64,000 bases of DNA, taken from positions 513,905-577,904 of the forward strand of contig NZ_FRCY01000002.1 in the NCBI RefSeq assembly GCF_900143075.1, in the 5' to 3' direction. The stretch's first letter is position 1. Every line of letters starts with the position of its first letter. A program made the translations under genes and the position numbers. Under the pieces are notes generated by a model that worked only from the letters and a program-made list of their open reading frames with translations, ran no database searches and had not been told where the DNA came from. Origin of the DNA: Cyclobacterium lianum. Lineage in GTDB: Bacteria; Bacteroidota; Bacteroidia; Cytophagales; Cyclobacteriaceae. Positions 1 to 10,253 of the stretch are shown here, one piece after another.

Positions 1-961
1 ACATTCACCCGGGATAGTTTGCTAAAAGCGTAATTTATAAATTTTATGTAGCATTCTCTATATTCAAAGTAAAACAGATTTAGGGGAAAATTCACATACT
101 TTTATATTGTTTAAAAAAATAATATTGATTTAAGATATCTTTCCCATTATTCTGATTTTTAGGTTGATAGGCATCTTTCCAAATTGGAGCCAATAAATTT
201 AGTATTTCATCTATTATCAGTTCTTTGGATAAAGTAAAATAAAACGACAGGCAAATACCATTTTTGAATACTTTGCCTCAAATCCCTTAGTAGCTAAACC
301 AATAGATTAGCATTGTTATTTCGAAATTTTTAATAACCAATATATTAAAATAAACACCTAAGTACTTTAAAATTACTCAAGGATAGGGTCAAATGCTCAG
401 ATTTGACCGAATTCAGCTATTAATTCAGGTTATTTTTAATGTGTTCTGATGTTTAGTTAAAGTTTGTAATTTATGGCAAATTTATCAAAATTCACATCTG
501 TCGGCAAAAAAAATACTCTGGTATCAGAATGACGAGAAACTCAGGTATTGGCTTTGGCCTCCAGGAGAATTCCCTTAGCTAATCTATGTTTGTGATGAAA
601 TTCGTACCGGTTTATATGGTGATCCGCTTTAACCATAACTTTCGGGAATGTAATCAAAACCAGGGCGTATTTTTTGAACAGCTGGCAGCAATCATTGTCT
701 TCGTACCATTACCGGTACTTTCAGTAAATGCTGGACTAGCCTTTTTTCTGTGAATTTTCGAGCATTTCCCAACATCGCTTATTACTTAAGCCGATCGATC
801 CATTGCTCAGATTACAAGAAAAAATGATTTTTGCAAGTGAAAACTCACGGCTTCCCAAGTGGCATAAACAAAAATAATTAGTCATACAACTTTGAACCGC
901 AGAGTTAAACATTTTCCTGCAAATTTTTAACTAATCAAATGGGATAGAATTGTGACAATAA
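1..961. other. AT-rich stretch without an intact gene
   Basis: No open frame with a credible start lies in the first 960 bases. The left half is strongly AT-rich. On the minus strand between about 780 and 440, one frame reads like protein (basic and aromatic residues, two His-His pairs) but is broken by several stop codons, so it could be a decayed coding remnant. I do not recognise a family in it. No tRNA or repeat array is visible. Confidence 0.4.
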
Positions 962-1000
962 CAATAGAAAAAAAGGCTGCCCCTACCTGGGGCAGCCCTT
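962..1000 (-). terminator. Rho-independent terminator of katG
   Basis: A 9-bp perfect GC-rich stem (975-983 with 989-997) has a 5-nt loop. Read on the minus strand it is followed by a T-run (the A-run at 967-974). It sits 26 bases beyond the katG stop codon. Confidence 0.85.
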
Positions 1001-1025
1001 ATGTAAGTTATTGAAATAGCTTTGA

Positions 1026-3326
<2,301 letters not shown>

Positions 3327-3499
3327 TTATGTAATTTTTTTTTCGATTGAAAAAATCTATGACTCTCATCAGTTATCTATGTCCGGATCCAGACAAAACT
3401 TTTTCTTCCTGTCTGATTTAAAGTCGGTAAAGATTAAGTAAAAAGGCGTCAACTAAAATCGAATTCAGGTCAATAAATGAAAAGACCTCAGGTTACCGG

Positions 3500-3540
3500 A
3501 CAAAAAAAAAGCGGCTGTTCCCCTTGAACAACCGCTTTTC
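3500..3540 (-). terminator. Terminator of the nrdBA operon
   Basis: Stem 3508-3520 with 3526-3538 (13 bp, one wobble pair, 5-nt loop). On the minus strand it is followed by the T-run complementary to the A-run at 3502-3510. It lies about 25 bases after the nrdA stop and separates nrdA from katG. Confidence 0.85.
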
Positions 3541-3565
3541 CAATTTTAAGAATCAGTAGCCTGGC

Positions 3566-5959
3566 CTAGCTACCGCACATTTCGCAATCATCCGGATTGT
3601 CCAGAGAACAGGCAATAGCATCTTGATGGGTTTTCTTATGAGCAGGATCTTCTTCCTGACTGGCTTTACCCGCCAATTGTGATTTGTCCACTGTAAATTG
3701 TATGGCACTGCTGGCGGCCTTAGATCTCAGGTAATAAATGCCGGTTTTCAATCCTTTTTTCCAGGCGTAAAAATGCATGGAAGTCAATTTCCCAAAATTC
3801 GGTTCTTGAAGGAAAAGATTCATACTTTGCGATTGGCAGATATATGCCCCCCGGTCTGCAGCCATGTCAATGATCACCTTTTGGGATATCTCCCATACCG
3901 TTTTATACAAATCCTTTAGGTTTTGTGGAATTTCAGGTATCTGCTGTACAGAACCATTTGCTGCGATCAGCCTGTTTTTCATGGTATCATTCCATAATCC
4001 CAGTCGGATGAGATCCTTCATGAGGTGTTTGTTGACCACTACAAACTCCCCTGATAGTGTCCTTCGGGTATATATGTTTGAAGTATAGGGTTCAAAGCAT
4101 TCGTTGTTGCCCAGGATCTGAGAGGTTGAGGCCGTGGGCATTGGTGCCAGCAGCAAGGAGTTGCGGATACCGTATTTGTCCACCTTTTGTTTCAACTCCT
4201 GCCAGTTCCACCTGCCTGATTTTGGCTTTACTCCCCAAAGATCAAACTGAAACAATCCCTGCGACACCGGTGATCCCTCATAGGTTTCGTAGGTTCCATT
4301 GGTTTTGGCCAATTCCATGGAAGTTTCCATAGCAGCAAAATACATGGTCTCAAAGATATCCTCGTTGAGTCCTCTGGCTTCATCAGAATCAAATGGCATC
4401 CGCAGCAAGATAAAGGCATCTGCCAGCCCCTGTATGCCCAGACCTACAGGCCGGTGCCTGAAGTTGGACTTCCGGGCTTCCGGCACCGGATAGTAGTTGA
4501 CATCAATCACCTTATTCAGGTTTCGGGTCACCACTTTGGTGACCTCATAAAGTTTCTGATGGTCAAAGTACTTTTTGCCCTCCTTTGTGGTCATTACAAA
4601 TTTAGGTAGCGCTATAGATGCCAGGTTGCAAACAGCTACCTCATCGGGGGAGGTATACTCAATGATCTCTGTGCAAAGGTTAGACGATTTAATGGTACCC
4701 AGGTTTTTCTGGTTGGATTTACCATTAGCGGCATCCTTATACAAAATATAGGGCGTGCCGGTTTCTATCTGGGATTCCAGGATTTCAAACCAAAGCTCCT
4801 GAGCTTTCACTATTTCTCTGGCCCTGCCTTCCTTTTCATATTTCTCATATAACCGTTCAAATTCCTCACCATGACAATCCGACAAACCGGGCGCCTCATG
4901 GGGACAAAACAGCGACCAGTCCTCGTTGGCTTCTACGCGTTTCATGAAGAGGTCAGATACCCAGACGGCATAAAACAGGTCCCTCGCCCTAAGCTCATCC
5001 TTTCCATGGTTTTTCTTCAGATCCAGAAAATCCTTGATATCTGCATGCCAGGGTTCCAGATAGATCGCAAAACTTCCTTTTCTTTTTCCTCCTCCCTGGT
5101 CTACATACCTGGCGGTCATGTCAAAATTTCTCAACATGGGCACAATGCCATTGGAAACCCCGTTGGTACCTCTTATATAAGAGCCCTTGGCCCGCACATT
5201 ATGAATGGAAAGACCGATTCCTCCGGCCGACTGGGATATTTTGGCACACTGCTTTAGCGTGTCGTAGATGCCATCTATGCTGTCATCTTTCATGGTCAGG
5301 AGAAAACATGAAGACAATTGAGGTTTTGGCGTACCAGCATTGAACAGTGTAGGGGTGGCGTGGGTAAACCACTTCTGAGACAGCAGGTGGTAGGTTTCTA
5401 TAGCAGCATCTACATCATCTTTGTGTATACCTATGGCCACACGCATGAGCATGTGCTGCGGACGTTCCACTACTTTGCCGTCCAGCTTGATCAGGTAGCT
5501 CCGCTCCAGAGTTTTGAACCCAAAAAAGTCATAGTCGAAATCCCGACTGTAATCGATTACCTCATCCAGCTTGGCAGCATGTTTTTTTACGATGCCATAC
5601 ACATCCGGAGCGATCAACGCCGCATTTTCATCTGTTTTGGGGTTGATATAAGTATACAACCTCTTCATGGTATTAGAAAAAGACTGGCTGGTCGTTTTGT
5701 GAAGGTTTGAAATGGCAATTCTGGCCGCCAGAATTGCGTATTCCGGATGCTTTACCGTCAATGAAGCACAGACTTCTGCCGCCAGGTTATCCAATTCAGC
5801 CGTGGTGACCCCATCATACAGACCGTCAATTACTTTTTTGGCTACGTCGATCGGCTGGATGTACCGGGCATCCAATCCATAGCAAAGATTTTCAATTCTT
5901 GTGGTGATTTTGTCAAATCTTACAGATTCTCTTCGGCCATCTCTTTTAATTACTAACAT
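3566..5959 (-). CDS. nrdA: Ribonucleoside-diphosphate reductase, large (alpha) subunit
   Basis: Catalytic subunit of the oxygen-dependent class I ribonucleotide reductase, which converts NDPs to dNDPs. Its 797 residues begin with an ATP-cone allosteric domain (about 1-90, starting [11 protein letters not shown]). The catalytic barrel carries the redox-active cysteines in QLSSCFLL and EVAVCNLAS and the radical-site Cys in SSNLCTEI. The substrate/radical motif PMPTASTSQ is present. The C-terminus ends in a CxxC pair (CEMCGS), the swinging-arm dithiol reduced by thioredoxin or glutaredoxin. nrdB lies 33 bp upstream on the same strand, so the order is nrdB-nrdA. An N-terminal ATP-cone implies dATP feedback inhibition. 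Confidence 0.97.
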   Translation of the reverse strand: MLVIKRDGRRESVRFDKITTRIENLCYGLDARYIQPIDVAKKVIDGLYDGVTTAELDNLAAEVCASLTVKHPEYAILAARIAISNLHKTTSQSFSNTMKRLYTYINPKTDENAALIAPDVYGIVKKHAAKLDEVIDYSRDFDYDFFGFKTLERSYLIKLDGKVVERPQHMLMRVAIGIHKDDVDAAIETYHLLSQKWFTHATPTLFNAGTPKPQLSSCFLLTMKDDSIDGIYDTLKQCAKISQSAGGIGLSIHNVRAKGSYIRGTNGVSNGIVPMLRNFDMTARYVDQGGGKRKGSFAIYLEPWHADIKDFLDLKKNHGKDELRARDLFYAVWVSDLFMKRVEANEDWSLFCPHEAPGLSDCHGEEFERLYEKYEKEGRAREIVKAQELWFEILESQIETGTPYILYKDAANGKSNQKNLGTIKSSNLCTEIIEYTSPDEVAVCNLASIALPKFVMTTKEGKKYFDHQKLYEVTKVVTRNLNKVIDVNYYPVPEARKSNFRHRPVGLGIQGLADAFILLRMPFDSDEARGLNEDIFETMYFAAMETSMELAKTNGTYETYEGSPVSQGLFQFDLWGVKPKSGRWNWQELKQKVDKYGIRNSLLLAPMPTASTSQILGNNECFEPYTSNIYTRRTLSGEFVVVNKHLMKDLIRLGLWNDTMKNRLIAANGSVQQIPEIPQNLKDLYKTVWEISQKVIIDMAADRGAYICQSQSMNLFLQEPNFGKLTSMHFYAWKKGLKTGIYYLRSKAASSAIQFTVDKSQLAGKASQEEDPAHKKTHQDAIACSLDNPDDCEMCGS

Positions 5960-5992
5960 ACTTACACAGTTATTAAGGTGGTTAAAAAATGC

Positions 5993-6976
5993 TTAAAAGT
6001 CTTCTTCAACGGAAAATTTCCCCGGACCGCTGGCGGCATCCCTGTTTTTCATTACGCCCGCTTTCTGATAATCACCAACCCTTTTCTCAAAGAAATTGGT
6101 TTTCCCCTGAAGGGAAATCATGTCCATGAAATCAAATGGATTGGTGCTGTTCCAAACTTTGGCACATCCCAATTCCTGTAGCAACCTGTCGGCTACAAAC
6201 TCTATATACTGACACATCAATGTGGCATTCATACCGATCAGCCTCACCGGTAAGGCATCAGTGACAAACTCTTTTTCAATCTCTACGGCATCCTTGATAA
6301 TGCCGGTGATGGTTTCCTCCGGCAATTTGTTAATCACGTGATCGGTGTACAAATGACAAGCAAAATCACAATGCAACCCTTCATCCCGGGAAATCAACTC
6401 ATTGGAAAAAGTCAAACCTGGCATCAATCCCCTCTTTTTCAGCCAGAATATAGAACAAAAAGAACCCGAGAAGAAAATGCCTTCTACGGCAGCAAATGCG
6501 ATAAGTCTTTCATGGAAACTTCCATTGTCAATCCACCTCAATGCCCACTCAGCCTTTTTCTTGACGCAATCCAGGTGTTCTATCGCATTGAGTAACCGCT
6601 CCCTTTCGGCAGCGTTTTTAATATAAGTATCAATCAGCAGGCTGTAGGTTTCGCTGTGAATATTTTCCATGGCTATCTGAAATCCATAGAAAAACTTCGC
6701 CTCTGTATATTGTACTTCAGACACAAAATGCTCGGCCAGGTTTTCATTGACAATCCCATCACTGGCAGCAAAAAATGCCAGGACATGAGAAATAAAATGT
6801 CTCTCCCCGTCACTTAAATTTTTCCAATCATTGAGATCCTGTCCCAAATCAATCTCTTCTGCTGTCCAAAAACTAGCCTCAGCCTTTTTGTAAAACTCCC
6901 AGATATCGTCGTGCTGAATAGGAAATAATACAAAACGACTGTTGTCTCCCTGTTCTAAAATAGGTTCTGGCTTCAT
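5993..6976 (-). CDS. nrdB: Ribonucleoside-diphosphate reductase, small (beta) subunit
   Basis: Di-iron subunit that stores the radical for NrdA. The metal ligands are recognisable: the Glu/His of [10 protein letters not shown], the Glu of VEGIFFSG, and the Glu/His of [11 protein letters not shown] tyrosine sits at the expected radical position (SETYSLL), so this is a tyrosyl-radical enzyme rather than a Tyr-less class Ic form. Length (327 aa) is normal. It is the first gene of the nrdBA operon. The upstream intergenic region is unusually long (about 540 bp, shared with divergent rplU) and carries two related palindromes that may be operators. Confidence 0.96.
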   Translation of the reverse strand: MKPEPILEQGDNSRFVLFPIQHDDIWEFYKKAEASFWTAEEIDLGQDLNDWKNLSDGERHFISHVLAFFAASDGIVNENLAEHFVSEVQYTEAKFFYGFQIAMENIHSETYSLLIDTYIKNAAERERLLNAIEHLDCVKKKAEWALRWIDNGSFHERLIAFAAVEGIFFSGSFCSIFWLKKRGLMPGLTFSNELISRDEGLHCDFACHLYTDHVINKLPEETITGIIKDAVEIEKEFVTDALPVRLIGMNATLMCQYIEFVADRLLQELGCAKVWNSTNPFDFMDMISLQGKTNFFEKRVGDYQKAGVMKNRDAASGPGKFSVEEDF

Positions 6977-7142
6977 TATTTAAATTGGTTTAATCTTTTG
7001 AAATGTATATTCTTTGCAAGGTATTTACACCACTGCTCGTTACCGGTTTGAGGTCAGGTCATGTATCGGTAACAAACCCTTAACAAATATGGCCAAGAAA
7101 ATCGGAAAAGAAAAGCTGAAAAAGGTATCAAAACTCATTTTT

Positions 7143-7157
7143 TTGACTCATAGTCAA
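7143..7157. promoter_or_regulatory. Perfect 15-bp palindrome, candidate operator 1
   Basis: TTGACT-CAT-AGTCAA is a perfect 6-3-6 inverted repeat, 167 bp upstream of the nrdB start codon. A second copy with one mismatch lies 156 bp further upstream. The paired occurrence in one control region suggests a dimeric regulator, but the factor is unknown. Confidence 0.4.
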
Positions 7158-7298
7158 TACATTTTATATAACTGTTTTTCAATATTTTAATTAGATTTAA
7201 TAATAGTATTACTTTAATCACTAATGGCTTTATTTGGGGATCGAAGTTTTTTTAAAAATTTTCAGTTCGTCGAGAATAGTGCCTTTTGTCCTATTTTT

Positions 7299-7313
7299 TT
7301 GACTCTCGGTCAA
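7299..7313. promoter_or_regulatory. Near-perfect 15-bp palindrome, candidate operator 2
   Basis: TTGACT-CTC-GGTCAA shares the TTGACT half site and the spacing of the copy at 7143, with one mismatch in the second arm. Both copies are preceded by a run of T on the + strand. Confidence 0.38.
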
Positions 7314-7510
7314 CTGAAAAAAATCTACCCCATTTTTACAGGGTTGATTACCAATGAGATGGAGCATTAATTTTATTTTTATCACCGCAAAAATGAATAT
7401 GGCTGCCAAAAAGCTGCTTTTGATGGGAAAAGGCCACTATACCCACCGCCGTACACAAAGAACAGACCATTTATAATGGAAATTTATTTTAAGTATTCCT
7501 GGATTTTCTC

Positions 7511-7518
7511 TATATTTG
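7511..7518 (+). promoter_or_regulatory. Bacteroidota -7 promoter element for rplU-rpmA
   Basis: TATATTTG matches the TAnnTTTG -7 consensus of Bacteroidota primary sigma factors. It lies 37 bp before the rplU ATG and overlaps a possible upstream TTG codon at 7516, which argues against translation starting there. Confidence 0.6.
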
Positions 7519-7554
7519 CACCTCATTTTGATAATTGTAATATATCAAACCATT

Positions 7555-7866
7555 ATGTACGCAATAGTTAACATTTCCGGTAAGCAGTTCAAAGTAACAA
7601 AAGATCAGCATGTCTTTGCACCAAAAATGCAGGGCGAAGTTGACGCTTCCGTAGAATTCGATCAGGTACTGTTGGCAGACGACAACGGTACTATATCGGT
7701 AGGCGCTCCACTGTTGGACGGGGCAAAGGTATCAGGAAAGATTCTTGATCATGTCAAAGGCGATAAGGTGATTGTCTTCAAAAAGAAAAGAAGAAAGGGT
7801 TACAAAAAGAAAAACGGTCACCGACAGCAGTTTACGAAAATTCTAATAGAAGATATTGTATTGTAA
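7555..7866 (+). CDS. rplU: 50S ribosomal protein L21
   Basis: Ribosomal protein L21 (103 aa), bound to 23S rRNA in the large subunit. The N-terminus [14 protein letters not shown] is the standard L21 start, and the basic block [19 protein letters not shown] near the C-terminus is the RNA-binding signature. A longer frame opens at a TTG at 7516, but that codon overlaps the -7 promoter element, so the ATG at 7555 is chosen. rpmA follows after 32 bp in the conserved L21-L27 operon, and a strong hairpin terminator follows rpmA. Confidence 0.97.
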   Translation: MYAIVNISGKQFKVTKDQHVFAPKMQGEVDASVEFDQVLLADDNGTISVGAPLLDGAKVSGKILDHVKGDKVIVFKKKRRKGYKKKNGHRQQFTKILIEDIVL

Positions 7867-7898
7867 GTTTCCGCAAGGAAGCACTAAAAAAACAAGTT

Positions 7899-8159
7899 AT
7901 GGCACATAAAAAAGGTGTAGGTAGTTCCAGAAACGGTAGAGAGTCGGAAAGTAAGCGGCTCGGTATAAAAAAATTTGGAGGTGAATCCGTAATTGCCGGT
8001 AACATCATCGTGAGGCAACGCGGCACAAAGCACCATCCCGGTGACAATGTTGGTTTGGGCAAAGACCATACTATATTTGCTTTGGTACCCGGAAAGGTAG
8101 CTTTCAGGAAAAAGCACGATGGCAAGTCATATGTAAGTGTATTGCCAGCCGAAGCATAA
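7899..8159 (+). CDS. rpmA: 50S ribosomal protein L27
   Basis: Ribosomal protein L27 (86 aa), whose N-terminal tail reaches toward the peptidyl-transferase centre. It starts [20 protein letters not shown], the conserved family start, and continues with the typical [17 protein letters not shown] block. No extra N-terminal peptide of the kind cleaved in Firmicutes is present. It is the second gene of the L21-L27 operon and is followed by a 20-bp-stem terminator. Confidence 0.98.
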   Translation: MAHKKGVGSSRNGRESESKRLGIKKFGGESVIAGNIIVRQRGTKHHPGDNVGLGKDHTIFALVPGKVAFRKKHDGKSYVSVLPAEA

Positions 8160-8173
8160 CTCCTTTTCAAGAG

Positions 8174-8219
8174 AAAACAGAAAAAGGCCTTTATACTCTT
8201 AAAGGCCTTTTTCTGTTTT
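8174..8219 (+). terminator. Terminator of rplU-rpmA
   Basis: A perfect 20-bp stem (8174-8193 with 8200-8219) around a 6-nt loop, with T-rich sequence in the 3' arm. It begins 14 bp after the rpmA stop and is one of the longest perfect hairpins in the window. Confidence 0.9.
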
Positions 8220-8297
8220 GATGACTTATCAGCCCATTATTTTACTTGTTTCAATTACATACGGCTTCCCTCAAGTAGCTGAAATTTTGTTACCCCT

Positions 8298-8609
8298 ATG
8301 AATTACACAGAAAACTATAAAGGAATAAAGATTGATGTACAGTCCGTACACCTCGATATTAACGAAAGTACACAGCAGGAAATCCGATCTGCCATTGACA
8401 AATTGTCGAAGTTTACGCATGATATCAACGCTGTTGACGTTTATTTCAAAACCGAAGGCTCCGGTGGGACAGCGGTAAGTGTGGTCGGTATGCGTGTGGG
8501 CATACCAGGACCTGATGTTTTTGCAGAGGAAAAAGGTGAACATTGGATTCCCCTGCTGAAAGACGTGACAGACAAGCTGGTAAGACAGCTAAAAAAATTA
8601 AGACAATAA
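8298..8609 (+). CDS. Ribosome hibernation-promoting factor / RaiA-like protein
   Basis: Small protein (103 aa) of the HPF/RaiA (sigma-54 modulation) type. These proteins bind the decoding centre of idle 30S subunits and promote dormant ribosomes. The sequence fits the short form: beta-alpha-beta-beta-beta-alpha, an early helix with a basic stretch, then the acidic loop PDVFAEEKGEHWIPLLKDV and a terminal Lys/Arg-rich helix. There is no long-HPF C-terminal dimerisation domain. The family call is by overall pattern and is fairly confident; whether it acts as HPF or YfiA cannot be told. It sits alone between a terminator and the convergent rhomboid gene. Confidence 0.75.
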   Translation: MNYTENYKGIKIDVQSVHLDINESTQQEIRSAIDKLSKFTHDINAVDVYFKTEGSGGTAVSVVGMRVGIPGPDVFAEEKGEHWIPLLKDVTDKLVRQLKKLRQ

Positions 8610-8619
8610 CTTTAAAAAT

Positions 8620-8651
8620 GCTTTGGTCTTTAAAAAAGACTGAAGCTTTTT
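8620..8651. terminator. Convergent terminator between the HPF-like and rhomboid genes
   Basis: Stem 8620-8631 with 8635-8646 (12 bp, two wobble pairs, AAA loop) followed by a T-run at 8647-8651 on the + strand. It overlaps the last codons of the leftward rhomboid gene, and an A-run just before it (8613-8618) could serve the minus strand too. Confidence 0.65.
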
Positions 8652-9259
8652 ATTTCCTCCCAGAAATAGATCGCATTTTGGGGCGAGATCAGCAATATGA
8701 CGGCGATGCCAAATACGGCACCGAAGAAATGGGCGTCGTGGTTGATATTGTCATTGGCCAGTTTTCCCTTATAATAGGCATAGGCCAGGAATAGCATACC
8801 AAGGATAAAACCAGGCAGGCAAAAGATCCCGAATATACAAATATCTGATAGTGGCATCAATATTATGCTCGCAAACACCGTAGCGGAGGTCCCGCCGGAG
8901 GCGCCTAGTGCATGGTAGGAGGGGTTATTTTTTTCTTTCAGGTATGTGGGGATATCTGCTATCACTATGGCCAGCAGATAAAACGCCAGAAAGGCCAGCA
9001 GTCCTGCCTCGGGGCCAAACGCGTAATACATGTATTGCTCCACCACAGTTCCGAAAAAATAAAAGGTAAACATGTTGAACAACAGGTGAGTCCCGTCTTT
9101 ATGGATAAACCCAGAAAGCAAAAATCTCAGGTAGTCACCGTTTCTACTTATGATGTAAGGCGAAAAGAGCCAGCGTTCGATAAACTCCGGGTTTTTCCAG
9201 GCATAATACGATATCAGGGAAGTAAGGATAATGATGATCAGGGTAAGGCTTAACTCCAT
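8630..9259 (-). CDS. Rhomboid family intramembrane serine protease
   Basis: Integral membrane serine protease that cleaves transmembrane helices. Its 209 residues are mostly hydrophobic, with about six membrane segments. The catalytic Ser is in GASG (Ser121) and the catalytic His in HDAHFFGAVFG (His177). The supporting His58/Asn62 pair in HLLFNMFTFYFFG matches the L1-loop/TM2 motif. It is the last gene of a leftward cluster (exonuclease, RNase R, polyprenyl synthase, rhomboid), 7 bp after the polyprenyl synthase stop, so it is probably co-transcribed. Its substrate is unknown. Confidence 0.9.
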   Translation of the reverse strand: MELSLTLIIIILTSLISYYAWKNPEFIERWLFSPYIISRNGDYLRFLLSGFIHKDGTHLLFNMFTFYFFGTVVEQYMYYAFGPEAGLLAFLAFYLLAIVIADIPTYLKEKNNPSYHALGASGGTSATVFASIILMPLSDICIFGIFCLPGFILGMLFLAYAYYKGKLANDNINHDAHFFGAVFGIAVILLISPQNAIYFWEEIKSFSLF

Positions 9260-9266
9260 AGCATTC

Positions 9267-10253
9267 TCAATTTTCCCGATTAGCCAGATTGTGGGTCAGG
9301 TGCCACAACATTTTCAATCCCTCAGGCCTTTCGACCTTTATATCTGCCAATTGATTAAATCCCCTTTCAAAAAAATCAGCCATAAGTGCCATTGTTTTTT
9401 CTTTGACCTGAAGCTGATCGTAAATCGCCGTCACGGCCTGTACTTTTTCTGTCGGTTCGAAATCTTCAGCCGACAGCCATTTTTCGAGTTCCGCCTTTTC
9501 TTTTCCACCAGCCAATTCAATTGCCTTGATCAACAGGTAGGTTTTCTTGTTGGCCAGGATATCACCACCGACCTGTTTGCCAAACTTTTCCTTATCGGCA
9601 TAGACGTCAAGCAGGTCGTCCTTTAGCTGAAAACCAATGCCGATATTTACACCAAAATCATATAAATGCTGCGCATCTGATGCGCTTGCTCCAGCCAGCA
9701 CCGCTCCCAGCTGCAGGGAAAACCCCAATAGTACAGCAGTTTTCAGGCGGATCATGTGCAGGTACTCCTTTTCTGAAACCTGACCCAGGCTTTCAAAATT
9801 CATGTCCAGTTGCTGTCCTTCGCAAACTTCTGCCGCTGTTTTGCTGAATAATTTCAGCGCTTGCTGCAGTTTATCAGCATCCACATCCAGCAGCATCTCA
9901 TAAGCCTTTACCAGCATGACATCTCCGGAAAGAATGGCCGTATTTTCGTTCCATTTTTCATGAACGGTGGCTTTGCCCCTGCGTAAGGGAGCATTGTCCA
10001 TGATGTCATCATGCATGAGCGTGAAATTGTGAAAAACCTCAACCGCCGCGGCTGGTGTAAGTATCTTCTGGTAATCCTCTTTAAACAGGCCGTAGGACAG
10101 CAGGGCCAAAAGTGGCCGTATGCGCTTCCCCCCCAATTGCATCAGGTAGCTGATCGGATCATACAGTTCTTTGGGTTGCCCTTCAAAGTTGAGGTCGAGG
10201 ATATGTTTTCGCAGAGAATCCCTGATTGCCTCGAGTTGCGGTTCATTTATCAT
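9267..10253 (-). CDS. Trans-isoprenyl diphosphate synthase
   Basis: All-trans polyprenyl diphosphate synthase, extending allylic diphosphates with IPP; in Bacteroidota this kind of enzyme makes the menaquinone side chain or a C15-C20 precursor. Both aspartate-rich motifs are present: DDIMD in LMHDDIMDNAPLRRG (first motif, Mg-diphosphate) and DDLLD in QLKDDLLDVYAD (second motif). The ATG at 10253 is chosen over a TTG at 10262; either start overlaps the 3' end of rnr (11 bp from the ATG), which suggests translational coupling. Chain length cannot be read reliably from the sequence. Confidence 0.9.
   Translation of the reverse strand: MINEPQLEAIRDSLRKHILDLNFEGQPKELYDPISYLMQLGGKRIRPLLALLSYGLFKEDYQKILTPAAAVEVFHNFTLMHDDIMDNAPLRRGKATVHEKWNENTAILSGDVMLVKAYEMLLDVDADKLQQALKLFSKTAAEVCEGQQLDMNFESLGQVSEKEYLHMIRLKTAVLLGFSLQLGAVLAGASASDAQHLYDFGVNIGIGFQLKDDLLDVYADKEKFGKQVGGDILANKKTYLLIKAIELAGGKEKAELEKWLSAEDFEPTEKVQAVTAIYDQLQVKEKTMALMADFFERGFNQLADIKVERPEGLKMLWHLTHNLANREN

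Larger units (their letters stand above)
6977..7510. promoter_or_regulatory. Divergent nrdBA / rplU control region
   Basis: About 530 bp without a gene, AT-rich, between nrdB (leftward) and rplU (rightward). It holds two 15-bp palindromes of the form TTGACT-N3-RGTCAA at 7143-7157 and 7299-7313, and a 7-bp inverted repeat GTTACCG (7039-7045) / CGGTAAC (7067-7073). I see no classic NrdR box. A regulatory function is inferred from position only. Confidence 0.4.

Noticed and set aside
7516..7554. Upstream TTG start for rplU
   Set aside because: The codon overlaps the -7 promoter element and would add a non-family hydrophobic extension; the ATG at 7555 gives the standard L21 start.
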